DNA of 64,000 nt, from positions 434,001 through 498,000 of the forward strand of contig NZ_JAMZEA010000004.1 in NCBI RefSeq assembly GCF_024172125.1. Direction: 5' to 3'. Under the pieces are notes generated by a model. It was not told the origin of the DNA, made no database searches, and saw only the letters and a program-made list of their open reading frames with translations. Made by a program: the position numbers and the translations under genes. This DNA comes from Actinomadura rupiterrae. Its GTDB lineage: Bacteria > Actinomycetota > Actinomycetes > Streptosporangiales > Streptosporangiaceae. Positions 1 through 9,500 of this stretch are shown in pieces (the stretch's first letter is position 1; every line of letters starts with the position of its first letter).

Positions 1-2
1 GG

Positions 3-704
3 GATCTTCCGGTCACCGGCGCGGCACCGAGCTCCGGCGTGCCCTCCCCAGGCCCCGGCGGACCGGGCGGCGCGGTTTCAGGTGGCTCCGGGGGTGCGGT
101 TCCGGGGGCTGGGTCCGGTGGGCCGGATTCGTTGATTCCGGGGATGCGGCCTGTGGGCGCCGATGACAAGGGGCCGGAGACGGCCGTGCTGTCGTTGGCC
201 GGGTTGCGGGCGGCGCGGCCGCGGTGGCGGCGGCCTGGCAATCATGTGATCGGTGTCGCGGTGTCGCTGGCCATCGGCGTCCTGGTGGGGATCGCGATCA
301 TCGCGCTGGTGCTCTGGCCGCAGTTGCGCGGGGACGACGGGGACAGTCATTCCGGACGCAACACCGCGGCGGACGGGCATCCCGTCAGCACGATCCCGGA
401 CGCCTTCGCCGGCACCTGGAAGGGGACGGCCGTCAACCCGCAGCGCGGCGAGTCGTTCCCGCTCCAGGTCACGCTGCAGGCGGGCGCGAAGTCGGGCACC
501 GCGGTGTATCCCAAGGAAGGGTGCTCCGGCACGCTCGCTCTGACGAAGGGCACCGGCGCCGAGCTCCAGCTGGCGCTGTCGATCAGCAAGCCCTGCACGA
601 GCGGCGACGTGAAGATCAGCAAGCAGCCGGACGGCTCGCTCAAGTACGCCTGGACGAAGCCGGGCACGAGCCTCGCCTATCAGGGCAGCCTCACCAAGGG
701 ATGA
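3..704 (+). CDS. C-terminal part of a single-pass membrane protein, possibly a Ser/Thr kinase tail (5' truncated)
   Basis: The frame is open to the window edge, so the N-terminus is missing; a GTG at 39 exists but the frame reads through it from base 3. What remains is a Gly/Pro/Ser-rich linker, a basic stretch (RPRWRRPGNH), one hydrophobic helix (IGVAVSLAIGVLVGIAIIAL) and an extracellular domain of about 110 residues starting near FAGTWKGTAV, with two cysteines (YPKEGCSGTL and SKPCTSG). A beta-rich GTWxG domain of this kind is common as the outside domain of actinobacterial Ser/Thr protein kinases. The kinase domain itself is not in view, so that identity is inference; another secreted-domain membrane protein is possible. 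Confidence 0.6.
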   Translation, partial: DLPVTGAAPSSGVPSPGPGGPGGAVSGGSGGAVPGAGSGGPDSLIPGMRPVGADDKGPETAVLSLAGLRAARPRWRRPGNHVIGVAVSLAIGVLVGIAIIALVLWPQLRGDDGDSHSGRNTAADGHPVSTIPDAFAGTWKGTAVNPQRGESFPLQVTLQAGAKSGTAVYPKEGCSGTLALTKGTGAELQLALSISKPCTSGDVKISKQPDGSLKYAWTKPGTSLAYQGSLTKG

Positions 705-957
705 CCCACGCCCCACGCCAGCGCCGCTCGCCCGGGCTGGGCTGGTGGGGTGGTGTCCGGAATGGGACGGGGTGGGGGCGGGGAAGGGGCGGCTGAGCAG
801 GGGTGGGGGCGGGCAAGATCAATTAAGGGCGGGGGAAGTTCACCCGATTGATATGTCCGTTATGGGGATTGTGGTGTGGAAGGTGCATTAGGGTTCCGGG
901 GTCGGTGACCTCGATCTTGGCCGCGGTGCGTCCGATGCCGTGGCAGAAGGAGCTCTC

Positions 958-2133
958 TTGCGGGCCGTCCCCCGAAGGCTGCTGCTGGCCGGTGCGATCG
1001 CGTCCTGCGTGGGCGCCGCGGCGGCGATCCCCGCCCTCGCCTCCGCCGATTCCAAGCCCAAGCCGGTCCAGGTGACCGCCGCCGAGGGCACGCCCATCGC
1101 GGGCCAGTACATCGTCACGCTGAAGGACGGCTCGTCGCCCACCGCCGCGGCGGGCCAGGTCGGCGCGACCTCCGTCCAGGACTTCGGCGACGTCCTCAAC
1201 GGGTTCGTCGCCCGCCTCAACCCCGGCCAGCTGGACAAGCTGCGCAAGGACAAGCGCGTCGCCGCGATCGAGCAGGACCAGCTCGTGCACGCGACCACCA
1301 CCCAGAAGTCGCCGCTCCCGTGGGGCCTGGACCGCATCGACCAGCGCAGGCTGCCGCTGTCGAAGTCCTACTCCTACAAGGCGACCGGCAAGGGCGTCAC
1401 CGCGTACGTCATCGACAGCGGCATCGCCTGGAGCCACCCGCAGTTCGGCGGGCGCGCCAAGGTCGTGTGGACCGCGCCGCGCTTCAAGAGCAACGGCTGG
1501 GACTACAACGGCCACGGCACGCACGTCGCCGGCATCGTCGGCTCCGCCAAGTACGGCGCCGCCAAGAGCGTGCAGCTGCGCGCGCTTCGGGTGCTGGACG
1601 AGAACGGCAGCGCCCCCGTGTCCGACGTCGTCGCCGCGGTGAAGTGGCTGCGCGGCCACGCGGCCCGTCCGGCCGTGGCGAACCTGTCGATCGGCGGCGG
1701 CAAGTCCGCGGCGCTCGACACCGCCGTCGCGAACCTGTCGAAGTCGCGGGTCTTCGTGACCGTCGCGGCGGGCAACGACAACAAGGACGCCTGCCGGTTC
1801 TCGCCGTCGGGCGCCCCGTGGGTCGAGGCCGTCGGCGCGACCACCTCGCACGACAACCGCGCGGACTTCTCGAACTACGGCAAGTGCGTCGACATCCTGG
1901 CCCCGGGCTACGGCATCACGTCCACCTGGCCGGGCGGCGGCACCGAGGTCGAGAGCGGCACGTCCATGGCGTCCCCGTACGTCGCGGGCGTCGCGGCGCT
2001 GTACCTCCAGTCGCACCCGAAGGCGGACTTCCCGACCGTCCAGAAGTGGCTGAAGGACAACGCGACCACCAACGTCCTCAAGAACCTGAAGACGGGCACG
2101 CCCAACCGCCTGCTCTACAAGGGCGGACTGTAG
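958..2133 (+). CDS. Secreted subtilisin-like serine protease (S8) with I9 propeptide
   Basis: Extracellular endopeptidase of the subtilase family. From the proposed start the protein has 391 residues: a signal peptide (RRLLLAGAIASCVGAAAAIPALASA), an inhibitor I9 propeptide (GQYIVTLKDG to about EQDQLVHA) and the peptidase domain. The triad is visible: Asp153 in YVIDSG, His186 in GHGTHVAG and Ser336 in GTSMASPYVAG, with the oxyanion Asn in AAGNDN. I chose TTG 958 because AGAAGGAG lies six bases upstream and the signal peptide then begins MRAVPRR; GTG 940 in the same frame lacks a good ribosome site and adds only six residues. Family members are usually autoprocessed after export. The gene stands alone and ends at a strong hairpin. 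Confidence 0.93.
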   Translation: MRAVPRRLLLAGAIASCVGAAAAIPALASADSKPKPVQVTAAEGTPIAGQYIVTLKDGSSPTAAAGQVGATSVQDFGDVLNGFVARLNPGQLDKLRKDKRVAAIEQDQLVHATTTQKSPLPWGLDRIDQRRLPLSKSYSYKATGKGVTAYVIDSGIAWSHPQFGGRAKVVWTAPRFKSNGWDYNGHGTHVAGIVGSAKYGAAKSVQLRALRVLDENGSAPVSDVVAAVKWLRGHAARPAVANLSIGGGKSAALDTAVANLSKSRVFVTVAAGNDNKDACRFSPSGAPWVEAVGATTSHDNRADFSNYGKCVDILAPGYGITSTWPGGGTEVESGTSMASPYVAGVAALYLQSHPKADFPTVQKWLKDNATTNVLKNLKTGTPNRLLYKGGL

Positions 2134-2151
2134 GACGCTCACGCACCGTCA

Positions 2152-2187
2152 GGACGACCCGGTCCCGCCTTCGGGGCCGGGTCGTCC
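2152..2187 (+). terminator. Hairpin terminator after the protease gene
   Basis: GGACGACCCGGTCCC and its complement GGGGCCGGGTCGTCC flank a five-base loop, 18 bases after the stop codon. There is no T tract, as is usual for actinomycete hairpins. Confidence 0.75.
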
Positions 2188-2313
2188 CGCGTCCGGCGGG
2201 ACCGCCCCATCCCGTTCCGCGCCAGGGGTCGTCCCAGCAGCCCCAGGGGTTTAATCTTTGGCGAGGCAACACCCAGTTCCTTGCAGTTTGTTGGTGTCCG
2301 GTCGGTGACCGCC

Positions 2314-2492
2314 CGTGATCGAGGCGGCAGGCTGGCCGGACGAGCCGAGTCCCGGACGCCCCCGTCCGGGAGCCGGGGACCCATCCGCCGGACGCCTCCC
2401 CGTCCGGCCGGGGTGAGTTCGCGGACGCCGCACGGCGCCGCGATAGGGCGGACTCCCGCGCCCGAACCCGTCAGCTAACCCGGTAGGCCGAC
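2314..2492 (+). promoter_or_regulatory. c-di-AMP riboswitch (ydaO/yuaA class)
   Basis: The leader holds the landmarks I know from actinobacterial ydaO-type riboswitches in order: GCCGAGTCCCGG, GGGAGCCGGGGACCCA, CCGGGGTGAGTT, and the 3' block CCCGAACCCGTCAGCTAACC followed by CGGTAGGC. It sits directly before a secreted cell-wall-type gene, the usual target of this class in actinobacteria, where c-di-AMP binding turns expression down. The 5' boundary is approximate. No covariance search could be run. Confidence 0.85.
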
Positions 2493-2508
2493 CAGGAGAG
2501 GAGAGGAC

Positions 2509-3486
2509 GTGGAGCGCCCGACCTCCACCCGACGCAGGCGCCGCTTCACCCTGGCCACCCCCCAGGCCCCCACCGGACGCCGGCGTGGACGCCGCGCGGC
2601 GCTGGCCGCCGCCGCGGCCGCCGTCGTGCTGCCGATGCTGTCGAGCACCGTCCCGGCGGACGCCGCGCCCGGCGACAGCGACAAGATGGACAAGCTGAAC
2701 AAGCAGATCGCCCAGCTCGACAAGGAGTACGGCGGCGACCTGGCCCAGCTCAAGGACGCGCAGTGGGCCGCTAAGCAGGCCATCAAGAAGGCCGACGACC
2801 TGCGCGGGCAGCTCGACGCCTCGCGCACCCTCGTCGCCCGTCTCGCCGCGAACCAGTACATGACCGGCGGGCAGGACCCGGGCATCACGGTCGTCGCGGC
2901 GGGCGACCCGTCCGACCTGCTGAACACGATGAGCCTGGCCAGCCACGTCGCGCAGAACCAGTCCGCGCGCGTGCAGCAGATCGCCAAGCTGGTCGCCGAC
3001 CAGGAGAAGGCCCGCCAGGCCGCGCAGGGGAAGATCTCCGACCTGCAGAAGAACCTCGCCGACCTGAAGACCCGCAAGTCCCAGGTGCAGAAGCTCATCA
3101 AGAAGTACAAGCCGGAGTCGCCGAGCGTCGGCATGGGCAACGTGACCCCGCGCATGCTCAAGGTGAAGCAGACCATCGACGCCGAGTTCGGCCCGTTCCC
3201 CACGATCGGCTGCTACCGCGGCGGCGCGGACGCCCAGGACCACGCGACCGGCACGGCCTGCGACTTCATGGAGTCGTCCGGCGGCGTCATGCCCACCGCG
3301 GACCGCATCGCCAACGGCTACTCCGTCGCCAAGTACGCGATCGCGCACGCGTCCGACCTCGGCATCAAGTACATCATCTGGCGCCAGCAGATCTACGACA
3401 TGCGCAACCCGGGCTGGCGCGGCATGAGCGACCGCGGCGGCATCACCGCCAACCACTTCGACCACGTCCACATCTCGGTCTTCTGA
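2509..3486 (+). CDS. Secreted coiled-coil protein with ARB-07466-like C-terminal domain (probable cell-wall function)
   Basis: GTG start with AGGAGAGGAG just upstream, about 17 bases past the c-di-AMP riboswitch. The 325 residues comprise a long signal peptide (basic N-terminus, then an Ala-rich core ending near TVPADA), a coiled coil at about 60-215 rich in Lys/Gln/Asp (DKMDKLNKQIAQLDKEY), and a C-terminal domain of about 110 residues with DHATGTACDFM, YIIWRQQIYDMR and HFDHVHISVF. The His/Asp pattern resembles metal-binding peptidoglycan hydrolases of the D,D-peptidase/endolysin sort; the coiled coil recalls RipA-type hydrolases. Catalytic activity is inferred, not shown. Riboswitch control suggests it is tuned with cell-wall turnover or osmotic state. 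Confidence 0.88.
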   Translation: MERPTSTRRRRRFTLATPQAPTGRRRGRRAALAAAAAAVVLPMLSSTVPADAAPGDSDKMDKLNKQIAQLDKEYGGDLAQLKDAQWAAKQAIKKADDLRGQLDASRTLVARLAANQYMTGGQDPGITVVAAGDPSDLLNTMSLASHVAQNQSARVQQIAKLVADQEKARQAAQGKISDLQKNLADLKTRKSQVQKLIKKYKPESPSVGMGNVTPRMLKVKQTIDAEFGPFPTIGCYRGGADAQDHATGTACDFMESSGGVMPTADRIANGYSVAKYAIAHASDLGIKYIIWRQQIYDMRNPGWRGMSDRGGITANHFDHVHISVF

Positions 3487-3531
3487 CCCGTCCGCATAAG
3501 CGCAGTAGCGGACGACCGGAACGACCGCGCC

Positions 3532-3559
3532 TGAGCGGTGGCCGCGAAGCCACCGCTCA
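3532..3559. terminator. Bidirectional terminator hairpin
   Basis: TGAGCGGTGGC and GCCACCGCTCA form an 11-base stem around a six-base loop between the convergent coiled-coil gene and the reverse-strand propeller gene. Confidence 0.7.
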
Positions 3560-3654
3560 GAACGCACACGGGCCGCTCGCCGCGATTGGCGCCCGGCTCT
3601 CCGGAAGGACGGCCCAGGCCACAGAAGGACGCAGGGTCCGTCGTCCGGCGCAGG

Positions 3655-4711
3655 TCAGCGGGAGTACTTGAGGATGAGGCCGTTCGTCGCGGGGTAGGCG
3701 CCCCACTCGGTGAGGCCGGTGGACCAGAGGGACGGGCTGCCGGGGATCGTGAACAGGTCGCGCGCGGCGACCCACTTGCCCTTGACCTTCGGCAGCGGCG
3801 TCGGAAGCCACCTGCCGCCGGTCACGTGGTAAACCGGGCAGCCGAGTCCTGCCCCCAGGGTCGTCCAGAAGCCGCCCTTGCCGTCCGGCAGGATCGAAGC
3901 GACGCCGCCGTGCTTGCCCGGGCCGTCGAAACGGCGCCAGGCCTTCCCGTCCCAGCGCAGGACGATCGGGTGCGCCTTCGCTTCCCCGTTGACGTCCATC
4001 TCCAGCGTCCCGGCCACCAGGACCTCGCGGGACGAGCGGGCGGAGACGGCCACGAGCTTCGGCCCCTCGCCGTACGCACCGACGATCTTCGGCGTCGGGA
4101 CGAGCTTCCAGGACCGTCCGTCGTAGTGCGCGACCTGGGACGTGCCCTCGCCCATCTGGTCGGGCTGGGCGACGATCGCCCACATGTCCTTGGACGACAG
4201 CGCGCTGACCTTGAGGACGGCGAACCCGGGCGGCGTGACGCGCGTCCACGTCCTGCCGTCGTAGTGCCAGTCCCCGACCGGGCTGTCACCGCCGCCGCGG
4301 TTACCGAAGAGCCAGACGTTCTTGGACGAGAACGCGACCGCGTCGGAGAACTGCCCGTAAGTCTTCCACCGGTGGCCGACCTTCCAGCGCTTGCCGTCCC
4401 AGTGGAACGCGTACTGGTAGCGCTGGTTCCTGCTCCCGGCGTAACTGCTTCCGAACGCCCACGCGTTCCTGCTCCCGGACGCCGCGACAAGGTTCAGCTC
4501 GTTACGCCACCGGCTGTCGTTCGTCCGGCGGAACTCGGACGGCAGCGGCGTGACGCTTGATGCGCCACTGCGGCGCGGGGGCGGCCCCGACGGCCTGCGT
4601 GACCAGGCCGGAGAGTGTGGCGAAGGCGGCGACGGTGACCTCGCATGCTCCGACCGCGCCGGCTCCGCTCGTTCCGACAGAGCCTTGCGGACGCGGACGG
4701 TCGATGTACAA
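3655..4711 (-). pseudogene. Secreted beta-propeller-like protein, apparently frameshifted near its signal peptide
   Basis: The body (reverse strand, about 4562 down to 3655) has repeated propeller-type blades: SRNAWAFG, SKNVWLFGN, SKDMWAIVAQ, SSREVLVAG, and YDGRTW/WDGKRW/YDGRSW turns. It ends NGLILKYSR. In that frame the upstream part is a Ser/Pro/Arg-rich string without a signal peptide. A convincing export signal (GACEVTVAAFATLSGL then VGAAPAPQW) is in the next frame, from ATG 4711 to about 4562. The two frames join naturally near CGCATCAAGCG, so one base is probably lost or gained there, or this is a sequencing error. The function of this family in actinomycetes is unknown to me. It diverges from the PNPOx gene at 4744. 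Confidence 0.6.
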
Positions 4712-4743
4712 AGGTGAGGAGCGTCGGCGCGAGGGAGTGGGCG

Positions 4744-5226
4744 ATGCCTGCGGTGATGACGGTCGAGGAGCGCGAGGCGTTTCTCGCCGAGGCGCACGTC
4801 GGGGTTCTCGCCGTCGAAAGGGAAGGCCGGGCGCCGCTGGCCGTTCCGATCTGGTACGACTACGAGCCCGGAGGCCAGATCGTCCTCTGGACCGGACGCG
4901 ATTCGGTGAAGGGCAAGGCCATCCGCGCGGCAGGACGGTTCAGCCTCGCGGCGCAGTCGGAGGAGCTGCCCTACAAGTACGTCACCGTGGAAGGCCGCGT
5001 GGTCTCCGCCGACGAGCAACCGTCCCGCGAGCAGGCGCTCACCATCGCGCGGCGCTACCTGCCGGGAAAGGTGGCGGACGTCTATGTGGACGGCGCCCTC
5101 ACCAAGGAATCCGTACTGATCCGGATGCTCCCCGAGAGGTGGCTGAGCAGCGACCTCGGGAAGGACGTCCCGGCAGAGGTCATGCGCGCCGTCGAGGCCC
5201 AGGCCGCGGATCCCGAGCGGCGGTAG
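4744..5226 (+). CDS. Pyridoxamine 5'-phosphate oxidase-family (split beta-barrel) protein
   Basis: 160 residues with the split-barrel flavin-binding fold: MTVEEREAFLAEAHVGVLAV, then VPIWYDYEPGGQIVLWTGRD, KAIRAAGRFSLAAQ, and YKYVTVEGRVV. Such small proteins bind FMN or coenzyme F420 and act as oxidoreductases on varied substrates; the substrate here cannot be read. ATG 4744 has GAGGGAG six bases upstream; a second in-frame ATG lies at 4756. The open frame extends back to 4645, but that overlaps the divergent gene. A second member of this family lies at 60076-60600. Confidence 0.85.
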   Translation: MPAVMTVEEREAFLAEAHVGVLAVEREGRAPLAVPIWYDYEPGGQIVLWTGRDSVKGKAIRAAGRFSLAAQSEELPYKYVTVEGRVVSADEQPSREQALTIARRYLPGKVADVYVDGALTKESVLIRMLPERWLSSDLGKDVPAEVMRAVEAQAADPERR

Positions 5227-5260
5227 AGGACGCGCCGGGCAGGCCGTACCATTCGGGCGC

Positions 5261-5743
5261 ATGATGGACGAGCGGATCGGGATCATTCCGCAGACGCGGC
5301 GCCGGGTGTGGATCGGGCTCGGGGTGTTCTCGGTGATCTGGGCGGCGCCCTGGGCGGCATTCGCGCTGCCGATGGCGCGGCGCGGGGACATGATGGCGCT
5401 CGGGCCGGTGACGATCTTCCTGGTGGTCTGGGTGCCGACCGTCGTCTACCTGGTCTCGCTCGTGCTCGGCACGACCGTGATCAAGGACGAGGGCCTGCGG
5501 CTGGACGGCATGTTCTCCCGCGGGTTCATCCCGTGGGACCGGGTCGCCGACATCCAGCCGGTCAACGCGGGACGCGGCAGCGGGTACTGGATCGTCCGGG
5601 TGCGGCTCAAGCAGGGCCGGTCCCGGAAGCTCCCCGGCCTCTATGCCGAAGGCAGGTCGTTCGGCGGGCCTCCGGCGCAGTTCGAGACGAACCTGAACGT
5701 CGTGAGGAACGCCTGGCGCCGCTCGAAGCTCAACCGCCCCTGA
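5261..5743 (+). CDS. Small membrane protein with PH-like domain
   Basis: 160 residues. Two hydrophobic helices (WIGLGVFSVIWAAPWAAFAL and the segment from ALGPVTIFLVVWVP to SLVLG) precede a soluble domain beginning TTVIKDEGLRLDGMF that looks like a bacterial PH domain (FIPWDRVADIQPV, YWIVRVRLKQG). The C-terminus faces the cytoplasm by charge. Function is unknown; such proteins are common singletons in actinomycetes. ATG 5261 (or 5264) lies about nine bases after a TACCAT hexamer (5247-5252) and has no ribosome site, so translation may be leaderless. Confidence 0.75.
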   Translation: MMDERIGIIPQTRRRVWIGLGVFSVIWAAPWAAFALPMARRGDMMALGPVTIFLVVWVPTVVYLVSLVLGTTVIKDEGLRLDGMFSRGFIPWDRVADIQPVNAGRGSGYWIVRVRLKQGRSRKLPGLYAEGRSFGGPPAQFETNLNVVRNAWRRSKLNRP

Positions 5744-5773
5744 CCAGCGACCCAGGCAATATGCTGGGCTTCC

Positions 5774-6406
5774 GTGACAATTTCCACTGCTTTGTGGTCC
5801 TTTGCTCTGGTCGCCGGGCTGATGACGCTCACCCCCGGCCTCGACACCGCGCTCATCCTCCGGACCGCGGCGCTCGGGCAGCGCCGCCGCGCCTGGGGCG
5901 TCGTCCTCGGGATCCAGGCGGGGACGCTCGTCTGGGGCGCGTTCGCGTCGCTCGGCATCACCGCCCTGCTCACCGCCTCGCACCTCGCCTACACGACGCT
6001 GCGCTGGGTCGGCGCCGCCTACCTGCTGTGGATGGGCGTCCGCATGATCTGGACGAGCCGCCGCCACCTGTCCGCCGAGGCCGCCGCGGACGCCGAACCC
6101 GAGCCCGACCGACTGCGGGACGGCCTGCGCCGCGGCGCGTTCACGAACCTCCTCAACCCGAAGGTCGGCGCCATGTACATGGCGCTGCTCCCGCAGTTCA
6201 TCCCTGCGGACGTCCCGCACCTGCCGTTCGGGATGGCGCTGGCGAGCATCCACGTCGCGTTCGGCCTCGCCTGGTCGTCCGTCCTCGTCACCTTCGCGCA
6301 CGCGCTGCGCTCGTGGCTCGCCAAGCCGTCCGCCCGCCGCCTCATGGACCGCGTCACCGGCACCGTCATAGCCGCCTTCGGCCTCCGCCTCGCCTTCGGC
6401 GACTGA
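5774..6406 (+). CDS. LysE/RhtB-family amino-acid exporter
   Basis: 210 residues with about six hydrophobic helices and the family signature at the N-terminus: FALVAGLMTLTPGLDTALIL, then RAWGVVLGIQAGTLVW and RWVGAAYLLWMGVRM. The second half contains GAFTNLLNPKVGAMYMALLP, the conserved NPK motif. Members export amino acids or homoserine lactones by proton antiport; the substrate is not predictable. The start is GTG 5774, eight bases after a TATGCT hexamer and without a ribosome site, so the mRNA may be leaderless. It converges on purL across two hairpins. Confidence 0.9.
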   Translation: MTISTALWSFALVAGLMTLTPGLDTALILRTAALGQRRRAWGVVLGIQAGTLVWGAFASLGITALLTASHLAYTTLRWVGAAYLLWMGVRMIWTSRRHLSAEAAADAEPEPDRLRDGLRRGAFTNLLNPKVGAMYMALLPQFIPADVPHLPFGMALASIHVAFGLAWSSVLVTFAHALRSWLAKPSARRLMDRVTGTVIAAFGLRLAFGD

Positions 6407-6420
6407 CCCCCAAGCGCGAA

Positions 6421-6449
6421 GGGGGCCCAGACCAACGGCCTGGGCCCCC
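6421..6449. terminator. Terminator hairpin between lysE-like gene and purL
   Basis: GGGGGCCCAG and CTGGGCCCCC make a perfect 10-base stem with a nine-base loop, placed between two convergent genes. Confidence 0.8.
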
Positions 6450-6493
6450 CTCAACGCGACAACCGCATCCCGCACAGCGAGCGCGGCACGGTA

Positions 6494-6563
6494 GATCGCG
6501 AAGCGATGCAGCGCTCGCATGAGCAACCGGGCCGAGAGGCGAGCCGCTAGGCGAGCCTCTCGG
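6494..6563. repeat. Intergenic repeat, copy 1 (with terminator-like hairpin)
   Basis: Contains GATCGCGAAGCGATGC at 6494-6509 and GAGCCGCTAGGCGAGC at 6541-6556; both blocks recur in the same order at 11088-11147. CCGAGAGGC (6532-6540) pairs with GCCTCTCGG (6555-6563), giving a hairpin immediately downstream of purL on the reverse strand. Confidence 0.7.
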
Positions 6564-6577
6564 AGCCGGGGCTCAAA

Positions 6578-9500
6578 TCAGGACGCGTAGCTCGGCAGGG
6601 TTCGCTCGTGGGCTTCGCGGAGTTCGGCGAGGGAGATGGAGAAGACCTCCTGCTGGTCGCCGCCGGTGACGGTGAGGGAGTCGCCGCCCGCGACGCCGAT
6701 CTGGCTGACCGGGACGCCGTACTGCTCGCACAGCGCGGCGACGCGGGACTCCGAGCCCGGGCGGATCGCGACGACCGCGCGCGCGACCGACTCGCTGAAC
6801 AGCTGGACGAACGGGTCGCCGTGCAGCGTGATCCGCGCGCCGAGGCCGCCGCGGAGGCAGGACTCGACGAGCGCCTGGGACAGGCCGCCGTCCGACAGGT
6901 CGTGCGCGGCCGACAGCAGCCCCTCGCGGGCGGCGGTGACCAGCACGGACGCGAGGGCGGTCTCGGCGGCGAGGTCCACCTTCGGCGGCAGGCCGCCCAT
7001 GTGGCCGTAGACGACGTGCGCCCACTCCGAGCCGCCGAACTCCTCGCGCGTCTCGCCGAGCAGCGCGAGCGTCGCGCCCTCGCTGACGAACGCCATGTTC
7101 ACCCGGCGGCGGACGTCGTCGTGCACGCCGAGGACGCCGATGACCGGGGTCGGGTTGATCGCCTGGTCGCCCGTCTGGTTGTAGAACGAGACGTTGCCGC
7201 CGGTCACCGGGGTGCCGAGGTACTGGCAGGCGTCCGCGAGGCCCGTCACGGCCTGGGCGAACTGCCACATGACGCCCGGGTCCTCCGGGGAGCCGAAGTT
7301 CAGGCAGTTCGTCACGGCGAGTGGACGGGCGCCCGTCGCGGCGACGTTCCGGTACGCCTCGGACAGCGCGAGCTGCGCGCCCGCGTACGGGTCGAGCCGC
7401 GTGTAGCGCCCGTTGCCGTCCAGCGAGAGCGCGATGCCCAGCCCGGACGCGTCGTCGATGCGGACGACGCCCGCGTCCTCCGGCATCGCGAGGACGGTGT
7501 TGCCCAGCACGTACCGGTCGTACTGCGAGGTGACCCAGGTCTTGCTGGCCAGGTTCGGGGACCCGGCGAGCCACAGCACCGTCCGGCGGATCTCGTCGCC
7601 GCTGGACGGCCTGGTCAGCCGTCCCGGCGTGTCGGACTGGATCGCGGCGAGGTCGGCGGGCGGCGCGATCGGCCGCTCGTAGACCGGGCCCTCGTCGGCG
7701 GCGGTGCCCGGCGGGATGTCGACGATCTTCTCGCCGCGCCAGGTCATGGTGAGCCGGCCGGTGTCGGTGACCACGCCGATGACGGTCGCGGGGATCTCGT
7801 ACTTGCCGCAGATCGCCAGGAAGTCGTCCACCTTGGCGGGCTCGACGACCGCCATCATGCGCTCCTGCGACTCCGACATGAGGATCTCTTCGGGGCGCAG
7901 CGTCTGGTCGCGCAGCGGGACGGCGTCGAGGTCCACGTCCATGCCGCCGGTGCCGGCGGCGGCGAGCTCGGTCGTCGCGCAGGACACGCCCGCCGCGCCG
8001 AGGTCCTGGATGCCGACGACCAGGTCCGCCCGGAACAGCTCCAGGCAGCACTCGATCAGCAGCTTCTCCATGAACGGGTCGCCGACCTGCACCGAGGGCC
8101 GCTTGGCCTGGGACGCGTCGTCGAAGTTCGCCGAGGCGAGCACGGACGCGCCGCCGATGCCGTCCGGGCCGGTCATGGCGCCGAACAGGATCACCTGGTT
8201 GCCGGGGCCGGGGGCGGTGGCGAGCTTGATGTCCTCGTGCTTCATCACGCCCACGCACAGCGCGTTGACCAGCGGGTTCGCGGCGTAGCAGGCGTCGAAG
8301 ACGGTCTCGCCGCCGATGTTCGGCAGGCCGAGCGAGTTGCCGTAGCCGCCGATGCCCGCGACCACGCCGGGCAGGACGCGGTGGGTGTCGGGGGCGTCCG
8401 CCGGGCCGAACCGCAGCGCGTCCATGACGGCGACGGGACGCGCGCCCATCGACATGATGTCGCGGACGATGCCGCCGACGCCGGTCGCGGCGCCCTGGTA
8501 CGGCTCGACGTAGGACGGGTGGTTGTGCGACTCGACCTTGAAGGTCACCGCCCAGCCCTGGCCGACGTCCACGACACCGGCGTTCTCGCCCATGCCGACC
8601 AGCAGCGCGTCGGTCTGCGGGGCCTTGTCGCCGAACTGGCGCAGGTGCACCTTGGACGACTTGTAGGAGCAGTGCTCCGACCACATCACCGAGTAGATCG
8701 CCAGCTCGGCGGAGGTCGGGCGGCGGCCCAGGATGTCCCGGACGCGCCGGTACTCGTCCTCGGCCATGCCGAGCTCGGCCCACGGCTGCGGCTTGTCGGG
8801 CGTCCGCGCGGCGATCTCGACCGTGTCGGTGCCCTGGTCGGGGACGGGGGTCGGCCGGCTGTCGCGCTGGCCGGGCTGCCCAGGCTGACCGGCCTGGCCG
8901 GGCTGCTGCTGGGCGTTCGACATCGCGACGAGCGCGGCGGTCGCGTCCTGGCCCGCGGCATTCGGGTCGTCCGAAACGGCAGGCTGCGGCCCGGTGTTGG
9001 AGCCGACAGCAGGCTGCGGGCCCGTGCTGGAACCGACGGTCGGCTGCGGACCGGTGTTCACGGCGGGCTGAGGCCCGGTGTTGGAACCGACGGCAGGCTG
9101 AGGCCCAGTGTTCGAACCGACAGCGGGCTGAGGACCCGTGTTCGAGCCGACCGCTGGCTGCGGGCCGGTGTTGGATGCGGCGACGACCTGCGGACCGGAG
9201 CCGTAGGACGGCTGCGGGCCCGAACCGAAACCGCCGTCGAGCGGCGACTCGGCATGCGGGACGGGCGGCTGCGGCGCGGGGTTCGAGCCGAGCGGCGCCT
9301 GGGAGCCGAGGTCCTGGCCGAGGGCCTGCGGGCCGGAGTCGAAGGCGGAGCCGAACGTCGGCTGCGCGGCAGGAGCGCCCTCGCCGGCGTTGGCGGCGGA
9401 CGCGGCGAACAGCGCGGCGGCCTGCGGGTCCGGGAAGATCACGGCCTGCGGGTCCGAGCCGGGCACCGGGGACGCGCCGGGAACCGGAGCGGCCTGCGAA

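Noticed and set aside
6573..8783. Long Arg/Pro-rich frame opposite in phase to purL
   Set aside because: Shadow of the purL coding sequence; typical Arg/Gly/Pro composition of an off-frame read in GC-rich DNA.
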